Shown: positions 15,264 to 21,372, numbered from the stretch's first letter. The stretch is DNA of 24,923 bases from an uncultured Prevotellaceae bacterium (GCA_937898415.1 CALDLA010000047.1:1-24923); one strand, 5' to 3'. Program-made: numbers and translations. Notes: generated by a model not told the origin, from the letters alone.

Positions 15264-15926
15264 ATGGAGCGTCGCCCAGAAGTTACGGAGCAGCGAGCGC
15301 CATCAAGCTCGCTTGAATGGCCGAGTCGTGACGTAACTCGACGAAGTCAATTTACGATTATCGCCGGACCGAACGGCGCGGGCAAGAGCCGCCTCTGTCC
15401 CTTCTACGTCAGCGCCAAGTCGTTCGACGGTGACAAACTGATGCTCGAACTGCGCCACGAACATCCCGACTGGCCTGATCGTTGGGTGAGCGGCACCGTC
15501 GCCTCACAGTTGGAGAAGCAGAAGGCCGAGGCGCTCGAACAGCACAAGGACTTTGCCTTCGAGACCAACTTTTCCAGCGACATGGTGCTGCACATGATTG
15601 AGGACTTCCGTGCCGCAGGCTTCAAGATTTCGCTCTGCTATTTCGGTCTTCGCAACGAGGACGAGAGCGTGAGCCGCGTCATCCACCGTGTGCAGACGGG
15701 TGGCCACGATGTTGCCGATGACGTCATCCGCTTCAACTTTCACGAAGGGCTGAAGAACGCGCAGCAGTACCTCCGCCTTTTCGACAACCTTACTTTCATC
15801 GACGGCAACAGCGACTATGGCCATATCGTAGCCCTGCACATCAGCAAAAGCCAGACGCACAAGGTGGTCGATAATCCCCCGCAGTGGTTCAAGGAGCAGT
15901 TTGAAGAATTGTTCGAACAATTATAG
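15264..15926 (+). CDS. Zeta-toxin/COG4185-like P-loop kinase
   Basis: 220 residues. The Walker A motif AGPNGAGKS is at about 34-42, followed by FDGDKLMLEL (position of the zeta catalytic Asp), FAFETNFSS (the E-T-x-x-S strand of COG4185 proteins), and SVSRVIHRVQTGGHDVADDV with the paired arginines and GGH of the lid region. These features place it with zeta toxins and the related predicted kinases; zeta enzymes phosphorylate UDP-N-acetylglucosamine and block cell-wall synthesis. The kinase core begins near residue 29; the first 28 residues are an unconserved lead whose DNA forms nested inverted repeats. Paired with the preceding 93-residue gene. Toxicity is inferred, not shown. Confidence 0.8.
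   Translation: MERRPEVTEQRAPSSSLEWPSRDVTRRSQFTIIAGPNGAGKSRLCPFYVSAKSFDGDKLMLELRHEHPDWPDRWVSGTVASQLEKQKAEALEQHKDFAFETNFSSDMVLHMIEDFRAAGFKISLCYFGLRNEDESVSRVIHRVQTGGHDVADDVIRFNFHEGLKNAQQYLRLFDNLTFIDGNSDYGHIVALHISKSQTHKVVDNPPQWFKEQFEELFEQL
15281..15338 (+). repeat. Nested inverted repeats at the start of the zeta-like gene
   Basis: The outer arms AGTTACG (15281-15287) and CGTAACT (15332-15338) enclose inner arms AGCGAGC (15292-15298) and GCTCGCT (15307-15313), which have an 8-nt loop. All arms are perfect 7-mers. A third, alternative pairing is CGAGT/ACTCG around 15322-15340. They lie in the non-conserved first 25 codons, 17 nt after the start codon. Confidence 0.7.
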
Positions 15927-15965
15927 AGGAATAAAAGAAGAAAGTCAAAGAAAATTACTCCAGAG

Positions 15966-15999
15966 TTTGCATAATTCAAAATAAAAGCCTATCTTTGCA
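15966..15999 (+). promoter_or_regulatory. Canonical promoter leading into a terminator-like hairpin
   Basis: TTTGC (15966-15970), exactly 19 bp, TATCTTTGCA (15990-15999): the best consensus promoter in the window. The next gene is 225 bp away, but a hairpin with a T-run begins 10 bp downstream. Confidence 0.75.
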
Positions 16000-16002
16000 C
16001 CG

Positions 16003-16050
16003 TTGATTCCCGGCAGCCTCTGATTCGTCAAGCTGTCGGGTCTGTTTTTT
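16003..16050 (+). ncRNA. Candidate short transcript ending in an intrinsic terminator
   Basis: From the predicted transcription start (about 16003) the sequence runs almost at once into CCCGGCAGC (16009-16017) pairing with GCTGTCGGG (16032-16040), nine pairs with one G-U, a 14-nt loop, then TCTGTTTTTT (16041-16050). The product would be an RNA of about 48 nt, or a premature stop in the leader of the downstream envelope operon. I do not recognise a known RNA family. The ends are estimates. Confidence 0.4.
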
Positions 16051-16111
16051 ATGTAATACTGGCAATAACCGCCGTTTCATAACCCTTCTCTTCCAAATAT
16101 TCACAAAACCC

Positions 16112-16127
16112 CTGAACATTTGTTCAG
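16112..16127. promoter_or_regulatory. Perfect 16-bp palindrome, possible operator
   Basis: CTGAACATTTGTTCAG, arms CTGAACA/TGTTCAG with two central T. The core is GAAC-N4-GTTC, the same arrangement as GAACATATGTTC at 18330-18341. It lies between the two hairpins in the leader of the envelope operon. Confidence 0.5.
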
Positions 16128-16134
16128 ACTTTCA

Positions 16135-16173
16135 CCTCGGCAGACACTTTTTCGGTCATGTCGGGGGCTTTTT
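16135..16173 (+). terminator. Second terminator-like hairpin before the envelope operon
   Basis: CCTCGGCA (16135-16142) can pair with TGTCGGGG (16159-16166), eight pairs including two G-U, followed by GCTTTTT. It resembles the hairpin at 16009-16050 (CGGCA .. TGTCGGG .. T-run), so the two may be a diverged duplication. It could act as an attenuator, since a gene follows at 16225. Confidence 0.35.
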
Positions 16174-16187
16174 CGTGGGACTTTCTG

Positions 16188-16197
16188 TAATTTTGCG
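16188..16197 (+). promoter_or_regulatory. -7 element upstream of the envelope operon
   Basis: TAATTTTGCG fits TAnnTTTG, 27 bp before the ATG at 16225. No good -33 box is seen; GGGGC sits at the expected place. Confidence 0.45.
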
Positions 16198-16224
16198 ACA
16201 CAAAATGACAATAATCATTGTAAA

Positions 16225-17157
16225 ATGAAACATCAGAAACATTACAGATGGTTCCTGCTCCTGCTGGCGATGCTGTTTGCAACGACATTTGGAATGGCAC
16301 AGACAGTAATTGTCAAGGACAGCATCACAAATGAGCCAATACCGTTTGTGAGTGTCTATTTCGGGAATGCCTCTGGTGGCTACACAGACGAACGAGGAAT
16401 GATAGCAACTCCAAACGAAGCAGCACAGATACGGTTGTCTCATATCTGCTACGAGACTAAGAGTATCGCTAAAGTAACAACAGACTTGCAAACAATCTTT
16501 CTTATTCCGAAAAGTATCAATCTTGATGGTGTCGCCATTAGCGCAAAGCTCCCCAAACGAATAAAGACCACAAAAGTGGGATTAATGAAAGCGAAGACGC
16601 AGATTAAGCACAAGGGAGCCAATGGATTTGAAATGGCCTTGTTCATTCCCTACGACTGCACATGGACTGAAACGCCTTACATCCATTCTATATTAGCAAG
16701 CCTCGATTACTCCACCCATTATCTGGTATTCACGGAAATCAAGACACCCCTCTATGCCACTCTCCGCTTTGACCTTCGTCTGCTAGATGACAAGACAGGT
16801 GCCCCCAAAGACGAATCTCTCATTGATGGTGGCATCATAATTCCTTCCAGTCAGAAACTCGGCAAGGATGGCGTCAGCCTTACCCGTCCTATACCGTTCC
16901 CCCAGACAGGCGTATTTGTTGTAGTGGAATGGATAACCACAGCACAAGTTTCAGAATCATGCAATCCTGTGCCCTCTCTTAACATGACTTTGGATGAGAA
17001 GGAAAACAGAACTTGGAACAAAAAAACATTTCGGGGCATGGACTGGATGCAGGAACAGGACGAGCCAGCATATCAGAATGAAGAGGCACAGGACTTTTAT
17101 AAAGGCAGGAGACCATCTGCCAAACTCGGTTTGAAAATATCAAAAAAAGCAATATGA
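16225..17157 (+). CDS. Exported protein with carboxypeptidase-like regulatory domain
   Basis: 310 residues. A signal peptide is evident (YRWFLLLLAMLFATTFGMAQ). Immediately after it is a CarboxypepD_reg-like beta-sandwich (TVIVKDSITNEPIPFVSVYF, GGYTDERGM, LSHICYETKSI, then SINLDGVAIS), the module that precedes TonB-dependent receptors or stands alone in Bacteroidota secreted proteins. The remaining 200 residues have no domain I can name; they look beta-rich and contain YIHSILASLDYSTHYLVFTE and TGVFVVVEWITT. There is no TonB barrel, so this is a stand-alone form. Start chosen for the signal peptide; the open frame extends upstream through the leader hairpin. Its stop overlaps the next start as ATGA. 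Confidence 0.8.
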   Translation: MKHQKHYRWFLLLLAMLFATTFGMAQTVIVKDSITNEPIPFVSVYFGNASGGYTDERGMIATPNEAAQIRLSHICYETKSIAKVTTDLQTIFLIPKSINLDGVAISAKLPKRIKTTKVGLMKAKTQIKHKGANGFEMALFIPYDCTWTETPYIHSILASLDYSTHYLVFTEIKTPLYATLRFDLRLLDDKTGAPKDESLIDGGIIIPSSQKLGKDGVSLTRPIPFPQTGVFVVVEWITTAQVSESCNPVPSLNMTLDEKENRTWNKKTFRGMDWMQEQDEPAYQNEEAQDFYKGRRPSAKLGLKISKKAI

Positions 17158-17687
17158 AACAAGCAAAAGTTCTCTTCTTCCTGATTGCCGCCCTCGCATT
17201 CGCCTCTTGCGGCAGCGACGAACCAAGGTACGCCGACCCGGAGGCGCACGAAAAGACCATGAAGCTGAATGAACAGTACGGACCGCTCATGGTCGGCACA
17301 TGGCACTATGAGAACATCAGCGACACGCAGCGTTACTTCGAGCGGCTGACGTTCCTATCCGACGGCATGCTGAAGGGAATGCGCATCTGGGAAAACCGCC
17401 GTCTCGTTACTATCGATGGTCAAGAACAATATACCGATTGGGAGGTTTTCGAACTGAGCGGGTCGTTCACAGGAACATGGCAACTGAGATACTGGAGTCC
17501 CGAGGGAAACAGCGGCGAGAAGCGCAACTGCCTGCAACTGACCGCCACATACGACGATGAGGAGAGGGAATACGCTGCCTACTCCTGCGCTCTCACTTTC
17601 GCCTACGCCGACGCTACTACCCTCCGCATCCAAGGCTACTTCTTCAACGATGATAATGGTTGGGCGGATTACAAACGTGAGAAATAA
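17154..17687 (+). CDS. Putative lipoprotein, unknown function
   Basis: 177 residues. MKQAKVLFFLIAALAFASCG is a lipoprotein signal with the lipidated Cys in FASC. The mature part has a GTWHYE segment followed by alternating strands (YFERLTFLSDGMLKGMRIWE, then FTGTWQLRYWSP), the pattern of the small lipocalin-like or DUF-type lipoproteins common in Bacteroidota. No specific family is recognised. It overlaps the preceding gene by 4 nt (ATGA), so both are one operon and probably sit in the same envelope compartment. Confidence 0.75.
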   Translation: MKQAKVLFFLIAALAFASCGSDEPRYADPEAHEKTMKLNEQYGPLMVGTWHYENISDTQRYFERLTFLSDGMLKGMRIWENRRLVTIDGQEQYTDWEVFELSGSFTGTWQLRYWSPEGNSGEKRNCLQLTATYDDEEREYAAYSCALTFAYADATTLRIQGYFFNDDNGWADYKREK

Positions 17688-17747
17688 ATCTATAAACTTA
17701 AAAGTCAAACCCTACAAACTTTATCGATCCTGCTGATGCCCGTTTGA

Positions 17748-17827
17748 TTTTGCGTATAGGCGAGGATATTTTGCGTACAGGCGCAAGGTGTTTTGCGTAT
17801 AGGCGCAAGGTATTTTGCGTATAGGCA
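17748..17827. repeat. Array A: four tandem copies with core TTGCG-N6-CGCAA
   Basis: Each unit starts TTTTGCGTA at 17748, 17769, 17791 and 17813 (steps 21, 22, 22). The core TTGCGTATAGGCGCAA is an inverted repeat, TTGCG and CGCAA around six bases. Unit 1 is degenerate in its right arm (GCGAGG) and unit 4 is truncated (GGCAAAAA). Units are contiguous with no unique spacers, so this is not a CRISPR. Confidence 0.85.
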
Positions 17828-17839
17828 AAAACGAGTTAA

Positions 17840-17867
17840 CCTATGTCCTTTGCCCCGGCAACATAGG
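17840..17867. repeat. Inverted repeat CCTATGT / ACATAGG
   Basis: Perfect 7-bp arms (17840-17846 and 17861-17867) around a 14-nt loop that itself contains TTGCC-CC-GGCAA (17850-17861). No T-run follows, so terminator function is unlikely. The AACATAGG end recurs in set D at 18289. Confidence 0.55.
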
Positions 17868-18112
17868 CTCTTGCACCAACGAAGCCTTATCCAATCCCCT
17901 CAGAAGCCTAGTTGTAATATAGTCGGAAATACGACTCGCTACAAAATTTCAAAAAGTCTATCGATTCAGTATGACAATAACAAAAGCGTCTACAGAATCA
18001 GCAAATGAAGAGAAAGAGTGTCTAGTGAAATGGTTCTTCTGCAATTCAGTTGAAGATTTTGTCAATATTTCAGATAGGATTAGTAATCAACATGCCAAGA
18101 CCCTCAAAAAAT

Positions 18113-18190
18113 TGACTCGAGTCAATCGATGAAATGACTCGAGTCAACCGATTAAATGACTCGAGTCAAATGATTTAATGACTCTAGTCA
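18113..18190. repeat. Array B: four palindromes TGACTCGAGTCA at exact 22-bp spacing
   Basis: TGACTCGAGTCA at 18113, 18135 and 18157, and TGACTCTAGTCA at 18179. The 12-bp palindrome is perfect in three copies and has one change in the fourth. The 10-bp linkers vary (ATCGATGAAA, ACCGATTAAA, AATGATTTAA) but keep a GAT near the middle. The period is exactly 22 bp, as in the TTCCC-N5-GGGAA array. Confidence 0.9.
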
Positions 18191-18240
18191 CGCTGCTATC
18201 GAATCATTTCATTTGTCATGAATAATGATGTTCGTCGTCA

Positions 18241-18274
18241 TTTATTAATAATTTGCATGCTATTTATTAATAAA
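18241..18274. repeat. Pair C: TTTATTAATAA twice, 22 bp apart
   Basis: TTTATTAATAAT at 18241 and the perfect palindrome TTTATTAATAAA at 18263-18274, offset 22 bp, with GCATGC between. Same period as the flanking arrays with a different core. Confidence 0.65.
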
Positions 18275-18288
18275 CGCGATTTCAGCCC

Positions 18289-18341
18289 AACATAGGTTCT
18301 CACCCCTATGAACATATTAAGAGCCCAGCGAACATATGTTC
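18289..18341. repeat. Set D: AACATA three times at 22/20 bp, ending in GAACATATGTTC
   Basis: AACATA at 18289, 18311 and 18331. The last copy is the perfect palindrome GAACATATGTTC (18330-18341). The first unit forms CATAGG/CCTATG (18291-18310). It is more degenerate than arrays A and B. Confidence 0.55.
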
Positions 18342-18410
18342 TCTTATCATCTCCAATGTTGGAGTTCCGTCTATTTCTTTTCCTTTATACGTCATACCGT
18401 TCCTTATTGG

Positions 18411-18960
18411 TTAAAATCCATCAAGATTCCTGTCTGGTTTATATGTTCCTATTTCAGATACAGGAAACTTGGCTTTATTTATAACGATAGCATCGTGAAT
18501 GAACTTATTGCACTCCGATTCATCAAAGATTCCCTTGCGCATAGCAATCAATAGAATATCCATTACACCAATATACTCAATATCATGCTCTTTGCAATAA
18601 GTTGCCACATCGGAAATTACTGCTGGCAATCACTTCCTTATCAAAACAGGCTATAGCCATACACGCACGTTCGCCTTCACCAAAACGAGGATTCTCTTTT
18701 CTTAAGCGATAGTATTCAAGCAAGATATTGCGGTTAGACTTAGGAAAAAGCAATTTCTGAATATGGCAACGAGCCATCCAACTGTCAAGTTCTTCCTTTC
18801 GGTTTTCAAAGAAAGGATGATAAGAAGCCTCTTTGTAGACCTGTTCAACTATATAAAGGGTATGTGGAGAGAGTATCTGTGGCAAAGTGTCTATCTTTCC
18901 CGTTGCAATGAAATGCGAGATAACATCAGCATCAACCAATATAACCTTCTTTCTTGCCAT
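18411..18960 (-). pseudogene. PIN-like domain protein gene, frameshifted
   Basis: The first frame starts ATG 18960 (overlapping the ImmA stop as TGATG) and reads MARKKVILVDADVISHFI, a PIN-type first strand with acidic residues, through GEGERACMAIACFDKEVIAS and SN, then degenerates and stops at 18583. A second frame takes over at about 18613-18618 and reads SDVATYCKEHDIEYIGVMDI and onward to a stop at 18411. Joined, they give a protein of about 183 residues with the expected (I/L)ASSN-x-SD-x-x-x-YC order of such proteins. A net frame change, for example loss of 2 nt, separates the parts. Third gene of the XRE-ImmA operon; in related loci a nuclease-like toxin or metabolic target protein holds this place. 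Either a true pseudogene or a sequencing error. Confidence 0.75.
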
Positions 18961-19691
18961 CAGTCTGTGCTTTTATATATATCCATATCACGCAGGTAAC
19001 TGAAGTATTTGGCCTGCGAAATTAGATTAAGATCATATAACTCACGGGCTTTCAGATTGTAATCGCCTACAAGTTCTGTAATATTTGTCGGTTCATAAAG
19101 CCGAGTATCGTACCCATACTCCTGTGCATTTCGTTTTACTTCCCCTTTCAGACTTTCCATATAATCTTCTGTAATCCATCCTAATTCTTTTAGACGGATA
19201 AGCATAGCCTGATGGGAACATCTGAAATTCTGCTCCAACATAAGCACGGTACCCATACGTATAGCATTCTTACGCTGCTCATTGGCTGGTGTCAAATACT
19301 TAATACCTGCCTCTGGCATCAGCAAGAATGTAGCAAAGATATTAGCATTACGTTCTTCTGTGTCAACAGGCTGGAAGATGTCGTCATCATAAGATACAGA
19401 GAACTTTTCCTGATACAGCAAATGATAGAGTTCATGGAAGGCCGTGAAACGCTGTTTGCAGTATTGCTCACTGGTATTCACAAGCATAAAAAGCTTAGGA
19501 ACAGCAAACTCGTCACGCGCAATCTTGACAGCCATTCCCGACAAGCCCTGCAAAGGGCGGAAATAGCCAATGATGCCCTTTTCCTTCAAGATCTGATGGA
19601 TGCTGACAGGGGCTGTGAAACGTATTTGGAAGTCCTGGCGCAGTTGGTTTGCCAGGTTTTCCAATTTAATGGTAGTATTTCTCAAGCTCAT
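18960..19691 (-). CDS. ImmA/IrrE-family metallo-endopeptidase
   Basis: 243 residues. The zinc-binding motif HELYH is at residues 86-90 in RFTAFHELYHLLYQE, followed by the family's ERNANIFATFLLMPE. Proteins of this type (PF06114) cleave or inactivate partner XRE repressors, as ImmA does with ImmR in ICEBs1 and IrrE with DdrO in Deinococcus. Its start lies 26 nt inside the XRE gene and its stop overlaps the PIN-like gene by one base, making a tight three-gene operon. A likely role is release of repression by the XRE partner under stress, inferred from the pair. The region is AT-rich relative to the neighbourhood, suggesting horizontal acquisition. Confidence 0.9.
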   Translation of the reverse strand: MSLRNTTIKLENLANQLRQDFQIRFTAPVSIHQILKEKGIIGYFRPLQGLSGMAVKIARDEFAVPKLFMLVNTSEQYCKQRFTAFHELYHLLYQEKFSVSYDDDIFQPVDTEERNANIFATFLLMPEAGIKYLTPANEQRKNAIRMGTVLMLEQNFRCSHQAMLIRLKELGWITEDYMESLKGEVKRNAQEYGYDTRLYEPTNITELVGDYNLKARELYDLNLISQAKYFSYLRDMDIYKSTD

Positions 19692-20013
19692 TTGTCATCT
19701 CAAGATAGTTGTTCACGATTTTCTGGAACTGGGCTATCTGCTCCAGATTAACATTCTCACCATTCTTACGGAAAGCAAATGCCGTCTGCACCTGCATCTG
19801 CTCAACGCTGTTTTCTAATAAGTCGTATTCGCTTACACCATACAAGCCTGCTATCCGTTCCAGATTCTCCATCGAGACGTCAGTTGCGCCATTCTCATAC
19901 TTCACGTAGGCCGGCTGACTGATCTTCAGGAAATCAGCCACTTGCTGTTGCGTATACTTCATACGCATTCTCAGCAATCGCAAGTTCTCCGATAAATAGT
20001 TTTTTTCTGCCAT
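19666..20013 (-). CDS. XRE-family helix-turn-helix regulator
   Basis: 115 residues. The N-terminal 70 residues are a Cro/C1-type domain (LRLLRMRMKYTQQQVADFLK, ISQPAYVKYENGATDVSMEN, then LERIAGLYGVS). A C-terminal tail of about 45 residues (EQIAQFQKIVNNYLEMTNEL) probably contacts partners. It is the first gene of the XRE-ImmA-PIN operon and probably represses it: an inverted repeat TATTTG-N5-CAAATA overlaps the -33 box of its promoter. It could be named an antitoxin-like or stress regulator; the sequence does not decide which. Confidence 0.88.
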   Translation of the reverse strand: MAEKNYLSENLRLLRMRMKYTQQQVADFLKISQPAYVKYENGATDVSMENLERIAGLYGVSEYDLLENSVEQMQVQTAFAFRKNGENVNLEQIAQFQKIVNNYLEMTNELEKYYH

Positions 20014-20054
20014 AGTTCACTTTGTTCGCTTCGGTTTTTAGTCTTAGGTCGGTG

Positions 20055-20087
20055 CAAAGGTACAAAAATATATTTGATAACCAAATA
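20055..20087 (-). promoter_or_regulatory. Promoter and likely operator of the XRE-ImmA-PIN operon
   Basis: Minus-strand TTTG (20085-20082), 19 bp, TACCTTTG (20062-20055). The inverted repeat TATTTG (20071-20076) / CAAATA (20082-20087) covers the -33 box, a good position for autorepression by the XRE protein. Confidence 0.65.
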
Positions 20088-20154
20088 CTTTTAAGTTATA
20101 AATCTATAATAATCGAACATTATGGCAGTTTTATAACCCCGAAAAACTTATGAT

Positions 20155-20275
20155 AGTCTATTGGACTCAATAGAAGAAACGCAGACTGACGGGAAGGTCT
20201 AACGGACGTGATAGAGGATACTGCAGGCTGGCGAGAAGGTCTAATGGACGCGATAGAGAATGCCGTAGGCTGGTG
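20155..20275. repeat. 42-bp tandem repeat, two full and two partial copies
   Basis: Full units at 20182-20223 and 20224-20265 share GAAGGTCTAA, GGACG, GATAGAG and a final CTG/CCG. A partial copy precedes (20155-20181, GTCTATTGGACTCAATAGA) and a short one follows (20266-20275). 42 bp is close to twice the 21-22 bp period of the other arrays, but this one has no clear palindromic core. Confidence 0.75.
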
Positions 20276-20532
20276 TAACAAAAAGTGGAAGCCGTTATGA
20301 ACTCCACATTGTATTTGAAATAATCAGCAGAACTGTCCCCGCTGATCTCTCGAAACATCTTGGTTCCCAAAGATGAAAAAAGATGGAGTCAGAGAAAATG
20401 ATCACCTTCTCCGACCCCAAAATGGTTATGTATTGCAGTTAAACAGGAACCGAGTAGTTACTTTCCGCCTTCCTTTCTGTTAAATCTTGCAATTTTTTCG
20501 GGGCTAAGGGACGTGAATGTGGGGGAAAGTCG

Positions 20533-20542
20533 TACCTTTGCA
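20533..20542 (+). promoter_or_regulatory. -7 element of the 268-residue gene
   Basis: TACCTTTGCA, matching TAnnTTTG, followed by AGGAGATAA, with the ATG at 20566. No clear -33 box at the expected distance. Confidence 0.6.
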
Positions 20543-20565
20543 GGAGATAAACAGAGCATCGACCT

Positions 20566-21372
20566 ATGATATTATCCAACTCAACAGAAGACGACGTGCT
20601 GCGCGAACTGCTGGACGACTACCAGAGCATCGAGCGCAAGGCGAAGAAGATTGCCATGAAGGAAATCGAGAAGATGACACGCTCTGGCAGGCAGAACGAG
20701 ACAAAGCTGTCGAGCCACTACGTCCGCTCGAAGAACGGTAACAAGTGGCACATCACGCTCGTCTGCAAGCCAAGCCTCAAGCAGAACTGGGGTCACCGCA
20801 AGCACTGCATCGTGGAACTGCCCAACAACCTGCGCGACATCTACTACCTTCGCGGCACCCGACGCGAACCACCCTACTTCGTCCGCATCCACACCCACGC
20901 TATCAGCCGTATGCGCGAGCGGTTCTGTCCGAAGGATGGGCATGAACTGGAGACGAACCCCGACGTGATGGTTGACAAGGTGGCTTTCCATGCCGGCGAG
21001 ATGCCTGTGTTCCAGTACCTGACACCGCCACACCTGGCCAAGAAGATTGAGCGCCGGAAGCACGGCAGCAAGGTGGGTGGGCTGTGCCTGACGCGCGCCG
21101 CGGCTTTCGTTGGCTACCGCTCCGACAAGGGCAACTACGAGTTCCTGACCTTCCTCGGCGCCAAGGAGATGGAAGACAACAAGAAGAAATGGCTCTTTTA
21201 CTATCTCCAAATGCTTTACGCCTATTTCAACCCGAAGGAGATTGCCAAATTGAACATAAATTCTCGCGAAATCCCCTTAGAGAGGCAGTTGAGCGCACTG
21301 GTATCGTTATTTCCCGAGTCCGAACCCTACGTCGATCACGCCACCGAAGGGCTCTATATGCTGTATCTCTAA
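20566..21372 (+). CDS. Uncharacterised protein, 268 residues
   Basis: I do not recognise the family. The GC-rich third positions and even codon use show it is a real gene. The N-terminal 45 residues are a charged helix (YQSIERKAKKIAMKEIEKMT). The middle has a strand-rich block (HYVRSKNGNKWHITLVCKPS, then YFVRIHTHAISRMRERF) and the end is helical (WLFYYLQMLYAYFNPKEIAK). HTHAISRMRERF resembles the basic helix seen in some phage-borne or nuclease-related proteins, but no catalytic motif can be assigned. No signal peptide or membrane segment. It has its own promoter, sits alone between repeats and the frd operon, and is probably cytoplasmic. Confidence 0.75.
   Translation: MILSNSTEDDVLRELLDDYQSIERKAKKIAMKEIEKMTRSGRQNETKLSSHYVRSKNGNKWHITLVCKPSLKQNWGHRKHCIVELPNNLRDIYYLRGTRREPPYFVRIHTHAISRMRERFCPKDGHELETNPDVMVDKVAFHAGEMPVFQYLTPPHLAKKIERRKHGSKVGGLCLTRAAAFVGYRSDKGNYEFLTFLGAKEMEDNKKKWLFYYLQMLYAYFNPKEIAKLNINSREIPLERQLSALVSLFPESEPYVDHATEGLYMLYL

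Larger units (their letters stand above)
17688..18410. other. Gene-free, repeat-packed AT-rich region
   Basis: 723 bp between the lipoprotein gene and the frameshifted PIN-like gene. No open frame with coding character. It contains array A (17748-17827), an inverted repeat CCTATGT/ACATAGG (17840-17867), array B (18113-18190), pair C (18241-18274) and set D (18289-18341). 17870-18110 shows nothing I can name. Confidence 0.75.
20014..20565. other. Intergenic region between the XRE operon and the 268-residue gene
   Basis: 552 bp. It contains the XRE promoter/operator (20055-20087), a 42-bp tandem repeat (20155-20275), an inverted repeat CATCTT/AAGATG (20357-20376), and the promoter of the next gene. 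A short minus-strand frame (20167-20370) is open only because 42 is a multiple of three. Confidence 0.65.

Noticed and set aside
17793..18008. 71-residue open frame across array A
   Set aside because: Translation is of repeat and AT-rich DNA with no coding character.
17748..18190. Arrays A and B as a CRISPR
   Set aside because: Units are contiguous or have 10-bp linkers, too short for spacers, and no cas gene is present.
18113..18190. Array B as plasmid-type replication iterons
   Set aside because: Size and spacing fit, but no Rep gene, DnaA box cluster or partition gene is nearby.
18583..18629. Programmed frameshift joining the two PIN-like frames
   Set aside because: No slippery heptamer or downstream structure is visible; a mutation or sequencing error is simpler.
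20167..20370. 67-residue minus-strand frame with a repeating PLSRPLDL motif
   Set aside because: It is open only because the 42-bp DNA repeat is a multiple of three; no promoter or ribosome site.
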